DNA from: CAZCJA01 sp964499015
GTDB lineage: Bacteria > Elusimicrobiota > Elusimicrobia > F11
Length of the DNA stretch: 8,593 bases
NCBI GenBank assembly: GCA_964499015.1
Contig: CAZCJA010000086.1
Coordinates: forward strand, 1 to 8,593
Reading direction: 5' to 3'
Part shown: piece by piece, positions 6,877 through 8,593 of the stretch
How the letters are laid out: each line of letters opens with the position of its first letter
Position numbering within the stretch: the stretch's first letter is position 1
Position numbers and translations under genes: made by a program
Notes under the pieces: generated by a model
Told to the model about the DNA's origin: nothing
The model's input: only the letters and a program-made list of their open reading frames with translations
Databases searched by the model: none

Positions 6877-7850
6877 GAAGGTTTTTCCTCTTTGCCCATG
6901 TGCACCGCGGCCATGTGCGGCACGTGATGCAAAGACATGTTCTTCACAATTTCCAGCGCGAGTTCGAGCGCGTCGCGGCCGTGCTCACCGCTGACAATCG
7001 GTTCCTTGCCGGTTTCAACACATTGGACGAAATGCGTGAGTTCGCGCTGCAGCGCATCATATTTCTCGAGCCGCGGCCGCATGATTTGAATATCCAGAAG
7101 CGATTTCATGACTGGGCCTTTCTTCTTGTAGATCTTCAGGCTCTTGTCCGCGTAATCAAGCGACAAGTAGGCGTCGCCTTGGAACACGCGGATCTTCCGG
7201 TATTTTTTGAGCGTCACGCGGCTTGCTGATAAATCGGCGCGGCATCCGTTCTTAAAATAAAGCGTGGCCTTCACAATGTCTTCTTTGTCGCTGATCACGC
7301 GGCCGCCCACGGCGTCCAGGCGTACCACGGGTTCTTTCACCATGGACAAAATGATGTCCAAGTCGTGAATCATGAGATCGAGGACAACGCCCACGTGCGA
7401 GACGCGCGGATCATACGGGCCCAGGCGGCTGACTTCGATAAACGCGGGCTTGTTTACGTGCTTGGCCATTTCCACCACCGCGGGATTAAACCGCTCGATG
7501 TGTCCGACTTGGAGGACCAATTGATTTTTTTGCGCGATTTCCATCAATTCTTCGGCTTCTTCGACGGTTGTGGTCAGCGGTTTTTCAACGAGGCAATGAA
7601 TTCCGTTGGAAAGGAAAAATTTGGCGACGACGAAATGCGCGGGCGTGGGCACGGCGATGGTCACCGCCTGGCAGTTCTCCTTGATCGCTTCCAGCGATTC
7701 TTTGAATTCAGCGCCGAATTGTTTGGCGATTGCTTCGCCCTGTTTCCGGTTGGTGTCGTAAACGAAAACTTTTTGCACGCCCGGAATTTTCACGAGGTGC
7801 TTAACGTGATGTTGACCTAAGTGGCCTGTGCCGATCACGCCGACGTTCAT
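6873..7850 (-). CDS. Gfo/Idh/MocA family NAD(P)-dependent oxidoreductase, possibly GnnA-like
   Basis: This 325-residue protein has the two-domain Gfo/Idh/MocA layout. An N-terminal Rossmann fold opens with GVIGTGHLG (4-12), and the family EKP motif is at 89-91 with the catalytic Lys 90. The C-terminal sugar-binding half carries GHIERFNPA (116-124) and DLMIHDLD (158-165), where His 162 and Asp 165 are probable catalytic residues. Members oxidise or reduce a hydroxyl or keto group on sugars and sugar nucleotides. It lies between lpxI and lpxB with 4-base overlaps on both sides, so it very likely acts on a lipid A precursor. GnnA of Acidithiobacillus, a related dehydrogenase encoded between lpxA and lpxB, oxidises UDP-GlcNAc at C3 for 3-amino lipid A. 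A similar role here is inference, since the partner aminotransferase GnnB is not in the window. The ATG start has AAGGA 8 bases upstream. Confidence 0.9.
   Translation of the reverse strand: MNVGVIGTGHLGQHHVKHLVKIPGVQKVFVYDTNRKQGEAIAKQFGAEFKESLEAIKENCQAVTIAVPTPAHFVVAKFFLSNGIHCLVEKPLTTTVEEAEELMEIAQKNQLVLQVGHIERFNPAVVEMAKHVNKPAFIEVSRLGPYDPRVSHVGVVLDLMIHDLDIILSMVKEPVVRLDAVGGRVISDKEDIVKATLYFKNGCRADLSASRVTLKKYRKIRVFQGDAYLSLDYADKSLKIYKKKGPVMKSLLDIQIMRPRLEKYDALQRELTHFVQCVETGKEPIVSGEHGRDALELALEIVKNMSLHHVPHMAAVHMGKEEKPS
6886..6890 (-). promoter_or_regulatory. Ribosome binding site of lpxB
   Basis: GAGGA on the minus strand, 9 bases upstream of the lpxB GTG at 6876 and inside the last codons of the oxidoreductase gene. 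It supports the GTG start, which has a GTGA overlap with the preceding stop. Confidence 0.6.
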
Positions 7851-8593
7851 TTGTAGTGTCCTTCCGCGTCAACGCCGACGATACCGATTTTTTCCCCGTT
7901 GGCCCATTCGACGAGTTTCTGCTGGTCCAGAATCAATGTCTTATCCGCTTCGATTGCGAGAATGCCGCCGCCCGCTTCGGCAAAAGTTTCGATGGTGTTA
8001 AGGCCCACGACCGGCACGTCGAAGCGCAGATCTTGTTTCGGTTTAGCGACTTTTACAACGGTGAAATTGCCCTGCGCCATTGTGCCCGCGCGTTTGATGC
8101 ACAGGTCGGTACCTTCCATCGCTTCGACGGCGATAACCGCTTTCTCTTTGACGCAAATCGTTTGGCCGATGTCTTGGCCGGCGATGGTTTTCGCCAGTTT
8201 GTAGCCGAACACAATGTCGGCCGCTTCGTCGGCGGTGGGTTTGCGTTTGGTAAGGACGCCCTTGGGCGCCAAGCAATGCTGCAAATGTTTGATCGAGGGA
8301 ATGAGCGTTAGCCCGTCTTTGCCCAGTTCTTCGCCGATCGCGCTTAAGATCGTATCGGCTTTGCGGTCTTTTAAGCGCCAAAACATCTTTACCGTGCGCA
8401 TATCCAAGTGAAATTTTTTCAAGTCCGCGTACATGTTGCTGTGGCGCACGAGACCGACCATCACCACGTCTTCGACGCCTTCTGCTTTAAACGTTTTGAT
8501 CCACTTGTCCATTTGGCCGACGTAGATCCAGTGGATAACGTCCACATAATTTTCGAGGGCGGGATCGGCTTCCTCGTTGAATGCGACGCAGAC
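7847..8593 (-). CDS. lpxI: UDP-2,3-diacylglucosamine pyrophosphatase LpxI (5' end cut by window edge)
   Basis: LpxI (DUF1009 family) hydrolyses UDP-2,3-diacylglucosamine to lipid X plus UMP, replacing LpxH in many non-gamma-proteobacterial diderms. The frame runs open to the right edge and gives 248 residues. Comparison with the remembered Caulobacter LpxI suggests about 30 N-terminal residues, including the glycine-rich start loop, lie outside. An internal GTG at 8545 is not the start, because the upstream ADPALENY segment matches the family (ADPSLDRY in Caulobacter). Landmarks are the GVLTKRKPTADEAADI segment, DIGQTICVKEKAVIAVEAMEGTD split around the ligand pocket, KPKQDLRFDVPVVG with the Asp encoded at 8018-8020 that corresponds to the catalytic Asp of the family, and the C-terminal IGIVGVD. 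It overlaps the next gene by 4 bases and probably follows upstream lpx genes outside the window. Confidence 0.94.
   Translation of the reverse strand, partial: VCVAFNEEADPALENYVDVIHWIYVGQMDKWIKTFKAEGVEDVVMVGLVRHSNMYADLKKFHLDMRTVKMFWRLKDRKADTILSAIGEELGKDGLTLIPSIKHLQHCLAPKGVLTKRKPTADEAADIVFGYKLAKTIAGQDIGQTICVKEKAVIAVEAMEGTDLCIKRAGTMAQGNFTVVKVAKPKQDLRFDVPVVGLNTIETFAEAGGGILAIEADKTLILDQQKLVEWANGEKIGIVGVDAEGHYK
7859..7863 (-). promoter_or_regulatory. Ribosome binding site of the Gfo/Idh/MocA gene
   Basis: AAGGA on the minus strand, 8 bases before the ATG at 7850 and within the end of lpxI. It supports this start, which overlaps the lpxI stop as ATGA. Confidence 0.65.

Noticed and set aside
8543..8545. 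GTG at 8545 as the start of lpxI
   Set aside because: The frame continues upstream to the window edge and the residues there match the LpxI family, so the gene is simply cut by the edge.
1..8593. Terminators, tRNAs, insertion sequences, CRISPR repeats or phage remnants
   Set aside because: Reading both strands, I found no inverted repeat followed by a T-run at a gene end, no repeat array, and no transposase or integrase. Coding density leaves almost no free sequence.

Overview
The window is a stretch of bacterial chromosome from a Gram-negative (lipid A-making) organism. All eight genes lie on the minus strand and are packed almost without gaps. In transcription order (right to left) they are lpxI (5' end off the window), a Gfo/Idh/MocA oxidoreductase, lpxB, an MsbA-type ABC exporter, thiS, thiG, a predicted outer-membrane beta-barrel protein, and recG (last few codons off the window). 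There is no stretch of 300 bases without a gene. I saw no tRNA, rRNA, mobile element, CRISPR array, terminator or internal promoter.

Right half (about 4034-8593): a lipid A block. LpxI makes lipid X from UDP-2,3-diacylglucosamine. LpxB condenses lipid X with another UDP-2,3-diacylglucosamine to give the disaccharide. The MsbA-like exporter would flip the lipid across the inner membrane. The Gfo/Idh/MocA enzyme between lpxI and lpxB probably acts on a sugar nucleotide. Its position recalls GnnA, which oxidises UDP-GlcNAc so that a 3-amino sugar can enter lipid A, but its substrate cannot be read from the sequence.

Middle (about 3026-4037): thiS and thiG, the sulfur-carrier protein and the thiazole synthase of thiamine biosynthesis. 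They are joined to the exporter by an ATGA overlap. No thiF, thiH/thiO or TPP riboswitch is visible here.

Left (1-3039): a secreted, probably outer-membrane, beta-barrel protein of unknown function whose frame overlaps both neighbours, then the RecG branch-migration helicase.

The junctions, in transcription order, are overlaps of 4, 4, 4 and 4 bases, a 1-base gap, then overlaps of 14 and 8 bases. This is strong evidence for one co-transcribed, translationally coupled unit. Use of LpxI rather than LpxH, the lipid A genes and the outer-membrane protein fit a diderm outside the classical gamma-proteobacteria. Omnitrophota, Elusimicrobiota or a deltaproteobacterium-like lineage are plausible, but this is inference and not firm. 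The long plus-strand reading frames in the window are antisense shadows of these genes.
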